NCBI GenBank assembly: GCA_030272585.1
Contig: BSYQ01000014.1
Span: 1,922,001 to 1,986,000, forward strand
Length of the DNA: 64,000 bases
Origin: Bryopsis sp. KO-2023
Taxonomy: Eukaryota; Chlorophyta; Ulvophyceae; Bryopsidales; Bryopsidaceae
Direction: 5' to 3'
Shown: positions 36,222 to 47,489 of the stretch, piece after piece
Layout of the letters: the number at the start of each line of letters is the position of its first letter
Numbering within the stretch: the first letter of the stretch is position 1
The notes under the pieces: model-generated
What the model saw: the letters and a program-made list of their open reading frames with translations, nothing else
The model's database searches: none
Told to the model about the DNA's origin: nothing
Translations under genes and position numbers: made by a program

Positions 36222-39200
36222 ATGGGGACGAAAACTTGGAGCCAGCATCGTCAACTCCGACGTTTTGGCGTTTTAATTGCTTCCATCGCCGTGCCCGGAC
36301 TGGCGACAGCCTCCATGGACGACGGGTCGTTGCTAGACGACGCGCATCCCCCCGCTGTCAGATTGCGTGAACGCATCTCAAGCCTTCCCCCGCAAAATGT
36401 GTTGGAGCAGCAGGCCCCACAGGTATCGAGCTCTGTTATGTGTACTTCCGTGATTTTGTGTAGTTGCCTCAAGTACCCTTGTCTTGGGTTTGTCAGTCGT
36501 CCCGCTTGAAACCCAGTCAAGCTTTTCATATCCAATTGTTTCATCTAGGAATCCATAAAATATGCAATGCATTGCACAGAACAAATTAAAATTTTGGGGC
36601 AAAAGCTAACTGGAATGGGGACTCCCAGGTGAATTTGGCAAGCCGAAGAGCGAAATCTGAGCCCGCGGACTTCGACGTTTTTCCCCAAAGATCATCCACT
36701 TATGATGAAAAAGAACACGAGAGTCCCGCCGCCATATTTGCAAAATGGCTCAAGAAGCATCTCATCGTAGGAGGAGGAAGGAGGTACGTTGGAACTGCTT
36801 GAACAATGCGCTCATCCTCTGCATGAGCGGGAGAGAAGAATCAAGAAGTGCAAGAATCGAGAGATAAATGGTATCGTTGATAGGTGGTCGTTTGCATGTC
36901 CAGGGTGAGTGTGAAAGAACCGGAAGTGGTCCCGACATCTGACGATTCGATCAATGAGGCACTGATGGGGAAAGCAAACGGTAGAATTGATATATTGCAA
37001 GATAGGATGGAAAGAGCACGAGCAAGGTAAAGACTCGGCGGTGGATCAACCGCAACCTACTCAATTCTATAGAAGAACGCCTGTACAGCGCGCATCTTCA
37101 GGATTTTTTTTGGACCCCAAGAAGCGACCATTGTTCGCCATCCACAGGATACGCAAACTGGAGGGTGATATTGTGGAGCAAAGAAAGAAGTTCCGAGTTG
37201 CCGAACAGAGCTCAGAGAAGAAAGTGGAGCAATTAGAGACACTCGTTCACGATCTGCAGGCCAAAAATCTCGCTCTCAGTGACGTCACGTGCTCGGCTCA
37301 AAGTGCGGTGCAGAAAACCCAGGAGCTGACTTTGTATGCGCAGTCCCAGATCCGTGTTTTTGGAGTGATGCTCCGGGAACACTTGATTCCGGAGGAGAAC
37401 AGAAACGAGAGACTGGAAATGTTGGTCGATAACCTAGAGGAGGTGGGAAGATCGCTCAATAATACAGGTGAGATATTGGTGGAATCACCAAACACGAATC
37501 AAGAGGTATCATGAGAAGAGCTCACGGAAAGTGGGTGTCCAATATTTTGCTGTATTGAATTCCTCTGAACCGACGTATTTACTTCCAAGAGCTCTTGGAA
37601 GTAAATACCTCGAAGTATTTTTTATTCTTCAAAGATATTTGGTGAGGAACACACAATGCAGTTCAGGTGAGCTCTTAGAAGGAGGAGAGAGGTACCTATT
37701 GGCAAAGCACACATCTGTTGCCACACCCAGAACCCAAAACGATGTGAGCCAGGGGAACACGAAAGACGAAGCTTGCTCGTGCTCGGAGCTAAGGTCCGAG
37801 TTGGAAAGACTGGAATCTGAACTGGCTGGGTCTCTGGACACCAAAGAGGATCTCGAAACCAAACTTCAAGGAGCTTACGCGATGATATCAGAGCTCAAGT
37901 ACGAAGCGGCTAAATCTGCAAACTGTTGCGTGGCACTTGAACAAGGCATGACCCTGTTGGGTGCACAACTAAATTCTCGGGATGAAGGGGCGACGGTGGA
38001 ACGACACAAGCCAGGTGGGGAACCCGAACCCCGTCTCGCCAAGTAGTCGCCAAGAGGCTGTTGCAGACTCAAGACATGTGATACGCCTTGTGCAGATTCC
38101 TTCAGCTCGTTAGATGGACACAATAGCCTAACTCAACCGACGTCCACGGCTTCGATCGTGGAGGGAGAGGTTCGCCAGGAGCTGAAGGGGCTGCTGTACT
38201 ATCTCAAAGAAAGTGGATGTTGGGTAGATCAGGAAAAGGGACTTCATGACTTGGGAGACTTGCTTTCTGAAGTGAGAAGCGCCACAGCGGCATCTGTGCA
38301 CAAAATTATGGTTCTTGAGGATCATAAGGCTGAGGCGTTGGGGGTGATAGGGAGCTTGAGAAGAGACTTTCAGGCAGCATGTGCTCAGCTTGAAGTGGAG
38401 GCCAAGAAAGGCGAGGTTTTGAGACAAGAGTTGACCAGGTTTAACAGCAAGAATCAAGACCAGGTAATGCAAATAGTGGAGGTGTAAACTGCTGGTTTGG
38501 AGGGAAATTGTTTTTTTCAATGGATTGCTCACAGAAAATAAATGCCTTCTGCAGGATGGGTGGGAAGTGAATTCTGAAAAAAGAGCAAAACAACCCACGG
38601 GAAGCCAATATATGAACAAGTCTAATTCGATGGAGACGAGGTCGCTGGGGTCATTTATAAAGGAGCACGCCCCACAGCAGCATCGACCCAGCATCAGCTC
38701 GCAAGCATGCTTCGTTAATGACGAGGAGGTAGCTGTTGCCGTGCAGGGGTTGTTCGCGCCTTAGTATCCCCCTCTTTTTTAGTGATCAATAAACAGCTTG
38801 TTTGTCCCAATAGGACCGCACCACTTCGAATCACTCCTACCACTCTTCGGGCGCTGGTGGGGTTGCACGCAAAATGTTTCTAAACGACACCCCTGGTGTC
38901 TGTGCAATGGTTTCTATTGACCAAAAAGCAGATACTCATTTCCTGTGCTAACAATTTATGTTACCAAATGCCTTGTGTTGTGTAACCCAGATTTATTTTT
39001 TCAAAGCGGCTTCTGTGTGTGTAATCTTTGTTTGTTTGTGGGTTTTTTTTTGGGGGGGGGGGAGGAGCAAGTTCTTAGCGCAGTTTTTATCTGTTTCAGC
39101 GCGCCAGGAGGACGGTTACTCGGGACAGCTCGATGCGATTGGCAGGAAGCTGGACTCTTTCACCATGGACCACAGGGATATGAGGAGTGAATTGCGCATG

Positions 39201-39407
39201 TTGTCCGACTTGCAGCAATCGTATGGGAGCCAGATACCCGACATGGTTGGGGGTCTTCATCATCAAATTGCTTCCCTTCAGCAAATCGTCAGTGGCATGG
39301 AACGTAAAGACCTCAGCGATCCCAGCTCACAAATTTGGGATCCCAGATTCGAATCAGGTTTTGGTGTGGGCAGCAACTTAGCTAATCAGACCCGCGGGGA
39401 CTGGTGA
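36222..39407 (+). CDS. coiled-coil protein of unknown function (692 aa) with hydrophobic N-terminus
   Basis: Nine exons with fully consistent phases: 36222-36422, 36629-36783, 36904-37026, 37148-37467, 37667-38014, 38096-38463, 38555-38728, 38814-38895 and 39100-39407 (2079 nt). The N-terminus (RRFGVLIASIAVPGLATAS after a basic start) looks like a signal or membrane segment. Long coiled coils follow (IRKLEGDIVEQRKKFRVAEQ; CSELRSELERLESELAGSLD; LRRDFQAACAQLEVEAKKGE), and the C-terminus has LDAIGRKLDSFTMDHRDMRS and ends NQTRGDW. I do not recognise the family. Its position next to an RPGRIP1L-type gene and its coiled-coil character would suit a centriolar or ciliary protein, but that is only suggestive. 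If upstream exons exist, the hydrophobic start would be internal. Confidence 0.72.
37575..37608. repeat. perfect 34-bp palindrome without spacer
   Basis: The left half GTATTTACTTCCAAGAG is followed at once by its reverse complement, inside the intron 37468-37666 of the coiled-coil gene. Confidence 0.95.
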
Positions 39408-40057
39408 GGTGAATGAAAATTTGTGGGGTGGAGTGGGGAATGTCTTATGTGGTGGAAAAGAAGATGTAAAGCGTGCTTACATATCAACTCTGTGTCCCTC
39501 CCACCACCCCTCTTATTTCTCACCTGTACAAGATCAAGTGCATCTAACCCTGAAAATCACGCATGGTAGTCAAAGAATTGTCTCTCCACGGACGATTTTT
39601 TTTTCAGTTTCCATGTTCTGCATACTGGTGACGACTTTGCAGAGATCAATCAACCGATCAATGATTGCACAGTTGCCTGGGGAGCTCTGCAGAGATTCTG
39701 TTGTGAATTGTGCAGACAAGAAACTCACACTGTGAATCAAGCATTCAATGATAATTTTTCATACAATCTCTCCTAATGATAATGGCAATGATTACAATCT
39801 CTCCTTTGGTTCTTGGTGGGGTGTCTTGAAGTGGCGCAGGTTTGGTTTTCAGGCCCGACCCCCCCTTGGACGTCACTTTCATCGGAGCTTGTCGAAAAAG
39901 TTCGGTCGTTTCCTGAGGTGCTCAAATACCACTCCCAGCGACATTTTTTTCGTCCATCAAAGGGAAACACGACCAGCCAAAGGCGTCTGGGACACAGAGG
40001 ACGACGAGAGAAGGAGCATTGCTTTGGATTTCTGAACTTAACGCTCGATCCACAGCA
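39408..40057. other. intergenic interval; expansin promoter side
   Basis: This is the 3' flank of the coiled-coil gene and the 5' side of the expansin-like gene. A duplicated phrase around ATGATAATTTTTCATACAATCTCTCC and AATGATTACAATCTCTCC occurs at about 39746-39805. No gene is seen. Confidence 0.4.
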
Positions 40058-41245
40058 ATGAGGGTGGCGGTTATTGCTCTGGTCGTCTTCGGTGTCCTGG
40101 CCGGTTCCGACGCTTGGCGTACGGGTCGTGCTACCTTCTATGGTGACCAGCCCTGGTTGTGGGATATTCACAAGTGAGTGATCGAGCTGGTGGCGGCGGC
40201 GGCATAGAGAATCAGAAAACGATTTCGCGCTTGCACGATCAAATCTTCTCGAGCAGTCTAACTCGCGTTTTGAAAGTGAATCGGCCGGCATCAAATTTTC
40301 AAGGCAAAAAAAATTCGCGGATCGCAGAGCAGCGCTGCAAGCGGGGTACCAGCTGCCAGTTTTCAAGTTGCTCAGGAAGCTTGGTCCACGAGGCGGATTT
40401 TTCTTGGTCGTTGATATCTTTTCCAAAAAAAATGTATTTTTCTTCTGCAGGGGTTCATGCGGATATGGACAGTTGGACCCAAACAAAGGAACCGGCTGGG
40501 ATATTGCTGCTCTGCCTGATGGTCACTACGAATTTTCGGGCAGCTGCGGGTAGGGCAAGGGGCGACCATCAATCTTAATCCATGTCTCTTCCACATCTTG
40601 TTTTGGTTCCACTGTTGATATGCAATCCTAAACTGACTATTGCTTTTTTCCCTCTGTGTGTGGGATTGCCTGCACTGATTCTGTGTGCGTGTTTTTCTGA
40701 CCAAATTGTAGACGATGCTATGAAGTTCGCTGCAAGCCCATGAGTTTCAAGGACAACTACGGAAATGCCCTGGACAGAACCGGTGCATGCTACGATCCAT
40801 CCAAGGTCATCACCCTGACCATTACTGACACCTGCCCTTGCAACTACTCCGGAAACCTCTACTCCAACAAGAGGTGGTGCTGCATGGACATGGAGCACCT
40901 CGACATCTCTGTGTACACCTACGACAAGCTGGCGGATCGTCGCTGGGGGGTGATTGGTCTGGAGTACAGGCCGGTGCCCTGTGGTGGTGGAAGTATTGGC
41001 CCATCCAAGCGCACAGACATCCACCAGTCTACCAACGGCCAAGGAAGCAGGTTGGGATTGGGATCATGCACCACTAATATTTCATTGGTTTAATTTCTCG
41101 GACAGGTTTCATTTCATCACAATTGCTGCAGCTGTGCATATTATGGTTGATCCAATTTTGGTTGGTTTGCAGGATGGACTGGCTCAAGAGTGCCATCAAC
41201 GAAGGTGATGCCACTGTCCAGGCCTTCGATGGAACTGGAAAGTAA
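40058..41245 (+). CDS. secreted expansin-like protein (DPBB/EXPN domain)
   Basis: Four exons with agreeing phases: 40058-40173, 40451-40549, 40712-41050 and 41173-41245; about 208 aa. A signal peptide (MRVAVIALVVFGVLAGSDA) precedes the mature start WRTGRATFYG. The double-psi beta-barrel domain shows GSCGYGQLDP, SGSCGRCYEVRC, the TDTCPC motif typical of expansins, NKRWCCMDMEHLDISVY and WGVIGLEYRPVPC. At least ten cysteines support an extracellular disulfide-bonded fold. Known: expansins loosen cellulose/xyloglucan contacts without hydrolysis. Only domain 1 is present; instead of the usual C-terminal cellulose-binding domain there is a short Gly/Ser linker and about 35 residues ending FDGTGK. 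It is unlike a GH45 cellulase in lacking an obvious second catalytic aspartate context, though distant relation is known. Green-algal expansin-like proteins look most similar from memory. Confidence 0.9.
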
Positions 41246-42967
41246 GTTCACTCTCCTAATGTGGATTGACTGTGCCAGGTTCTGGTAATGGAAGCTGGTT
41301 TTTGGTGTATGGGGCTGTGGGGCGAGATGTTTTGGGGATCTGTTGGTTGGTGATGTATTTCTTGAACAGAGAGGATTATGGACTGCTGCATAAATTGCCA
41401 ACCGAGGCTACTCATGCGGGTACTGTTGATTTTGAGCGGCAGAAATGAAAAAGGAACAGTAAGAGAGATTCCCAATCCGATTTTGGTTGCAACATGAGAT
41501 TGCAGATGTTTTACATTATTGATGCCATTAGGGTTGGAACCAGATGTCTTACTATTTTGCTCCTCAAAAACTTTCTGAAAGGTTTGGCTGTACAAATCTT
41601 CTCGAGACGTGCATTTTCTTATTTGGGTCAATTGTGGCCTTTTTGTTTTGTTCTTGATTTTCATGTTAGATTGGAATGGTGAAAAAATAAGGAAAAAATA
41701 TCGCATGCATGGTGCATTATTGAAGTAATATGCTTGGCTAGCACAAAAAATGGATGTGCTCCATCCTTGTGTATTTCCTCCAACACCAATTTAGGGAGCT
41801 TATTTGTTCAAGGGGAAAATCGAGGGGGGTGTTTTTTTTTCTTCATTGAGATTTGAGAGAGGACTTCAATAAATGGAAATATGTTTTGCTGCATGTTTCT
41901 TGGAGAGAAGAGATTTATTGTGATGATGTTCTTTTGCTTATCTTAATTTGTCTTTGGCTTGCCTTGAAAAAAGGAATAGATGGAGGAGCAGCATGTGGTG
42001 GGCTTGATTTAGCTTTTAAATTTCGAGTGCTTGCTAACAGAGGGGCTGTTGGGAATAAGCATTCAGGGCAATTTGTGTGTGCTGTTTGTGGTCTCCTTTG
42101 TAAGCATTTGATGAGAATGTTTTGGCCTGGGTACTGTCATTTTTCGATAAACCTGTTTATTTATTGAGGGGTCTTGTTATCATAGCAATGAATAGGAGTT
42201 CATCTATCAAGTACAAAAACAAAAACATAAATAGTTTGTTCCAGTATGCAATAAGAATCAATCAATCAAAATACAAATATTCAATTATCCTTCAAGGACA
42301 ATTGCATCAAAATAATTATGATGTAACACAATAGCTCATCTTACAGCAGGGATTTTATCCTCGCCAATTCACAAACGGAATAGAGGCCAGGATTTGTTCC
42401 AAGTCAATTTCCGATTTTGGCAATCGATCTCCCAGTACGATTCATAAAACCAAAAGCAAGGTGGTTCAGTATTTTATTGTTTGAAGCAAGGTTGTTTTAA
42501 CTGCCAAGAAACTCCCATCAGTGTCGATTTGCATGTCGATTTTGCATGGCTATTGTAGCTTTTCTCAAAAATAAAATAAAATCAGACCACGTGATTATAC
42601 AATTGCCAAATTTCAAGGTGGTGTCGATGGAAATGTGTCAGCAACTTGAACTTCGGGGGTGATATGATTCAGACCAAAATTCTCCCTCTTCGTTTCAAGT
42701 TTACTAGCCTGAACTTTTTCTTTCTTTGAAAGAAAAACCAGACCATAAGAATATGTCAAAGTGATACCAGTCAGACCAACGCCCCCTCCCCCCCAAAAGA
42801 AAAGCATGCTGCGGGTGATATATCCAACGTATATTCGTTATCCCTGAGTCAGGATGCTGGAAATACATAGATGTTGAGATTCTTTCAGCATGTTTTCTGC
42901 CAAAAACCACCAAATTCTGAATTACATTCTTGTAATTTTGCCTAACGGCGAAAACGAGGCTGCAAGA
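41246..42967. other. non-coding DNA between expansin gene and inverted duplication
   Basis: It is T-rich. The first part is likely the expansin 3' untranslated region. No frame reads as protein, and no RNA gene or element ends were seen. It ends where similarity to the distal right arm begins (about 42968). Confidence 0.45.
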
Positions 42968-43430
42968 GGAAGACTCCTTCGCTCATTCATTTTTGAGGTG
43001 GGAAACCACCGGAAAATCCCAATCCCAAGGACAACTATCAAATTTTTGAATGGCAGCAAATGCAAATTCTTAAACTTCCAGAAAGCTCTGATTTCATTGG
43101 AAAGCTCTGACTCAGCCAAATAAACAAACAAACATGGTTACATGATTTGTTTGTTTGACTCGACCAATTGCTTTGCAAAGCATGATAGAAATTATACTTG
43201 GGATTTTCTGATCACTCCAAACTGATGGAACACATAAGCGCAAAAGAAGTAATGATGCAGGGATTGAGAGCGACAACTCCACACGATAGACAGGTGGCAG
43301 TGGGTCTTCCTACCACGGCCACAAATAAATACCCTCCTCCGTTCGACCACCTCAGCTAGTTGGTCCGCGATTGTTTGCATCCCTTGAGTCGAAGCACGAG
43401 CGTTGAGCCTTACCAAGAAAACCCGAAACC

Positions 43431-43828
43431 ATGAAGGCGATCGGCCTTATTCTTATCGCTAGCCTGCTTGTGGCCGCGGTGAAAACTGATGGTGCGAATA
43501 GAATCCAACGTCTCACGTCGATGGAGGATACGGGATGGACATGCAATTCACCCTGTTGTTGTTCTCTTTGTTGCCAGAGCTCGCTGAAAGTATCCAAGTC
43601 AGCCGCAATCTGCTCAGCGGTGGTGGCGGCGGTGGCGGCGGCAGTGGTGGTGGCGGCGGTGGTGGCGGCGGTGGTGGCCCTCACGGTGGAGGTGGCGGCG
43701 GAGGTGGTGGTGGTGGCCCCTGCGGTGGCGGCGGCGGCGGCGGGGGCGGCGGTGGCAGCGGAGGTGGTGGTGGCGGCGGCGGCGGGGGTGGTGGGAATCA
43801 TTGGGGGTGGGGATGCGGCGGCAAGTGA
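43431..43828 (+). CDS. secreted poly-glycine protein, left-arm copy (about 103 aa)
   Basis: Two exons: 43431-43491 and 43578-43828, joined in phase 1 (61 + 251 nt). Exon 1 encodes the signal peptide MKAIGLILIASLLVAAVKTD. Exon 2 starts ELAESIQVSRNLLSG, continues with about 65 mostly glycine residues interrupted by S, PH and PC, and ends GNHWGWGCGGK. The unspliced first frame runs on into a Cys/Ser/Ala/Val-rich reading that lacks protein character, so the 86-bp intron is needed. A TATA-like AAATAAATA lies at about 43323-43331. It is nearly identical to the copy at 62965-63365 and related in layout to 33707-34361. Function unknown; cell-wall structural or defence peptide are possibilities. Confidence 0.75.
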
Positions 43829-44159
43829 TGGCTCTGCATCGACGTCGACATCGTGTTTTTGTGCTTCTGATAGTCCCATGAGGAGGATAACGTTTTGGCT
43901 TTGTTTCAGCGAACGGCTACCCCGTCCTTCTTTCTGAATTCAAGAAACTCAACTGTGTGTCAGGGACTTTTGCTTTTAAGCAACTTTTTTTTGGAATGGT
44001 TCTGTGTTTTTCGTTCATTGAAAACAGAATATCTGTATCGAAAACCAAGAAATATCCTTGTTTCACAGAGCGCAGCAAAGGGGCTCCAGAAAGGGAGTCA
44101 TGGCCTGAAACTGATGTGGCGCCAGTCACCGGAAAGAGGGTGGAGTAGAGCGGGCTTTG

Positions 44160-45199
44160 AAACGATTTGCCTGTTGATTTAAGTCCAATAAGTCCTGTTC
44201 TTCATCATTAACACCCGAAAGCTGTTGAAAATGTTTTCCTGCACCCAGAATTCCGCCAAAACAACAACGAAAAGAGGGACATCATTCCATAAAATTCGCA
44301 TCTGAAACCCAGACCACAATTCTGTTGCGGGGAAATCTGCACAGAAGCACCATATTTTCCTAGAGTTGCAGAATGTGACTTTCCTCAAGCTGTGCACCCA
44401 CACTTTTGTAGAAAATCACATTGCATCAGAATGTCCCTCACTCCCTATGTTTTATCCATAGAATCGCTTTTCGTTGTGCTCCTGTGCCTCGTTCAGGTTT
44501 TCTTTGGAAACTATTGAGAAAAAGCGTTTTCCTCAGTTGAGACAGCCCTTGCAGTTTCCACCTGATTCAAACTCCAGCCAGGAAATTCTCAAGGAGTATT
44601 GCACTCTCAGCCTTTAACTGCTCTGAATGTGCTAATGAGAAAGGATTTCCGCTTTGGAAGCTTCAATCCAGCGATTGATTTGTTTGACTGGGTATGGGTG
44701 GCAGTTGAAAAGTTAATTGTGGCAAAAAGGGTTCATTGGGTGGGGAACCGCGTTTCTTATTCCACAATATCTTCTTGAAATCTTCGGGTTTGTCTTCCTT
44801 GGTTCATCATTACTCTTGTGGTGGGGTCTCTTAGCTTTCAGAACCCACATTTCATTGAGACCTATCGATGAAATATCTCCTTTCCACAGGTTGTGAAACC
44901 TGATAAATGAAAGATGAAGAGCAGTGACAAATTAATATTCTGGTCAATCCAACAGGGGTGCCACCGCATCTGCATCTGCTTTCTGTTTTCTGATTCCTTC
45001 TACAGCCGGTGTATTCAACAGCTTCTGATTGACCAGAGAGGTGCCGATGACTCACAAGTGGTGAGACAACCTTGTCGAGATGATCACAGGGCTCAAAAAA
45101 TTTGGATGGTTGAGGGAAAGAGGTTTTCTTGTGCTACAAAGAAGCAACGCTGCCATAAATGTGGATAAAATTTGAACATGTTTAAACATGTTCTTTCAC
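44160..45199. other. inner half of left arm without recognisable gene
   Basis: It is shared with 49665-50700 in reverse. A minus-strand stretch at about 44852-45055 is conserved between copies (HLSGQSEA), but there is no start, stop or splice structure that convinces. Confidence 0.45.
45174..45193. repeat. 20-bp perfect palindrome at inner edge of left arm
   Basis: GAACATGTTTAAACATGTTC is self-complementary and ends six bases before the point where arm similarity stops. The right arm has a decayed version at 49671-49690 (GAACATGTTAAAGCATGCTC). Confidence 0.9.
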
Positions 45200-46702
45200 A
45201 CGTAAAACTCTAGCCAATCAACCAAATGATTCGGAATCCATAAATAGTTACTACAAACTCCAGCCAAGTTCATATTGTCACCCTGGTTTATCGATATCTC
45301 AATCAAAGCTATTCACGCTCCCACCCATCACGACCTTCCAGTACACCTTCACCGATTTCCTTTTTTCTTTTATCGCACTCCTTCCAACCTTCTTTCAGAA
45401 ATGTGCGCAAGAATACGTTGGTGTTGTGTATATAATGCTTTTCACGAGTAACGCATCCAGACGCTCAAACAAGGAAACTACACCTCGCATACATCTCCTG
45501 AGCCTTTCACCCGTCCTTCAAACACGTGTTCGCTTCCGCTCTAGATTCCATTCAAAAGTGCGCTGAACGAAACACAAATCAGTCTCTCCTCTCCAACTGA
45601 ATAGCTTGGGACATTTGTAGTTGATGGTGTTTTTTCTCCTCATAATATTATAATTAATTGGTACTTTTGCACAATTTCGCGTGCAAGGATTCTAAGTGTA
45701 TGGCGCTATGTTTTATGGTCTGATACACTATTCGAATTCGTCACTGGTTTTCGCAAGTAGAGGTCATGAATGAGACACATGTAGACACTGAATTTTCACT
45801 CCGTGTCTGGAGAGAAAATGTATGGACAGCTGTTTTCCCAACGGAATAAATTGATTGCATGCCACCACCGGAATCGAACCGATAAACTTTCAGCCTTTGT
45901 AGCTTTGGTTTCCACTCGAATTTTCAATGTGATACACTCTTGCGTGCTTCAAAACACGGGACTGTGGCCAACTGCATTTGAGGAAATCCATCTCACCTCT
46001 GCAAAAGTTTCAAAAGCGTCAAAAGAGACAGCCCTAAGATGCCGTCACCTGGTTCGCACGACAGTGGAAGTCAAATATCCTTGACTCCGGACGTGTTCAG
46101 GATTCTGAGAGTACCACTACCGCACTGAACCACTCCTCTCCTCCAATCCTCCATGGCTGGGAGCCCACTGCCAAAGCTACTAGCCAGTGGGGATGACCAT
46201 ACATGAGAGTACTTTCCGTTCCAGTTCATGCTGAGTAACGCAGAACGCATCGCGGAGTACTGCGTTCGCCCACGAGCTGCATCGATCGATTCTTTCAAGG
46301 CAACGACCTCGTATTGCAAACTTGTTTCGAGCGGCAGTTCCTTGGGATACGGGCGCCGCCTCTCAAATCAGAGCTACTTGCCTTAGGTGATAAGGTATAG
46401 GAGATGGAAAGCACCGAGCTCCTACCACGAACAGCAGATATTCTGCTTTTCTACTCTGTTACTTATAGGACGCGCGCAACGTTTTGCTCCCAGGCTACGA
46501 AACTGCTTCCTGTTTAGGACACGCGATGTTTTTCTTGAGAAAACCCAACAAACTTACATATCTGCACTCCAGGGACCTTGCAAATCTCGAGCCTATTTAG
46601 AGTTTAGCACTAAGGCCTTATCCAATTGTAAATGTCGAGAAAATGCGGAACGAGCGCTGAAACATTGAGCGTGGGTTCGTCTTTGCAGGGGCAGGTTGAA
46701 GG
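45200..46702. other. spacer between duplication arms, first part
   Basis: No recognisable gene. A T-arm-like sequence occurs on the minus strand near 45861-45885 but without the rest of a tRNA. The remainder is ordinary mixed-composition DNA. Confidence 0.4.
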
Positions 46703-47307
46703 ATGTCATCTGGGGGGGGATACGCTGCGACGGCAGCGACTCTAACAGGCACATGCACCACCGAAGACTTACCGTCCCAAGGCATCAGAGACTTCTGCTT
46801 CACTCCAGACGTATGGCCGTCAGCAAAATCGTCATTTGCAGGACGGGGTTGAAATCCTGAATTCGCATACCCTTGTCACACGGAGAACTGGACGGTTGTA
46901 TTGACTCCGTTGACTTTCTTGCCCTATCGGAACTTATGACACCACGGCATTTCGGCTGAGATTTGCCTGGGTTCGATTTGCTGAAGTTGACGCGAAGCCT
47001 TTGATTTTGTTTCTCTTGCCCCCTCTCCGCAGGTTGAGCGCCAGAGCATCGTAAATCGACGGTTGCGGAGTTTCACTTACATTACAAAAGACACGAGGGA
47101 AGAGAATCACAGAAAAGAGCAGGAATTGTTTGAGAGGAGGGCAAAGACGTACAGGACCCTTGCCAAAGAGCAACATCACAACTCGCGGGTGAGTGTACAT
47201 CCAGAATCAAACATTCTAACCCTTCCTTCAACCAACTGTAACACACTTTTGAATTTTGCAGAGAGTTCCTATTTTCTATGACACGAAATATCACACATCT
47301 AATTGAT
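46703..47307 (+). CDS. hypothetical three-exon charged protein (about 102 aa)
   Basis: Exons 46703-46810, 47033-47188 and 47263-47307, all phase 0, total 309 nt, ending TGA. The first exon reads MSSGGGYAATAATLTG and DFCFTPD. The second is highly charged (RSFTYITKDTREENHRKEQE; FERRAKTYRTLAKEQHHNSR). The short last exon ends VPIFYDTKYHTSN. The family is not recognised. A small, charged, Tyr-rich protein is reminiscent of axonemal microtubule-associated proteins, but I have no motif to support that. It could also be the 5' part of the next gene through a different splice choice. Confidence 0.45.
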
Positions 47308-47489
47308 GGACGAATTGAAAGGAAATGTACATCTATGTTCTTTTTTAATATTCATTCATTTTCCCCTGTGAAAAAGCAAGGAAAGAGCATCTATAGGGAC
47401 TGATTTTATCCGCGAGAATGGACAAATGCATCCAACTTGCTTCAGCGATTTGCTTCTTGTTCTTCTCCAATCCTGTGACCTGCTCCCAG

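Larger units (their letters stand above)
42968..45199 (+). repeat. left arm of large inverted duplication (intact copy)
   Basis: The sequence from about 42968 to 44106 reappears reversed at 62680-63860, and 44107-45199 reappears reversed at 49665-50759. Shared landmarks are the glycine-rich gene, the phrase GGGAGTCATGGCCTGA, the phrase CACCGGAAAGAGGGTGGAGT and, at the inner edge, ATGTTCTTTCAC. Identity looks high (over 90% by eye) in the gene and lower near the inner end. Positions 44107-44108 (GA) are the empty target of the transposon found in the other arm. Confidence 0.9.

Noticed and set aside
36981..37001. Possible 21-nt intron in the coiled-coil gene
   Set aside because: It is in frame, has no stop and is far too short. 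It is read as exon.
45861..45930. tRNA-like sequence on the minus strand (T-arm ATCGGTTCGATTCCGGT and GGTGGC)
   Set aside because: No matching 5' acceptor strand or D-arm can be found upstream. At best it is a tRNA-derived fragment.
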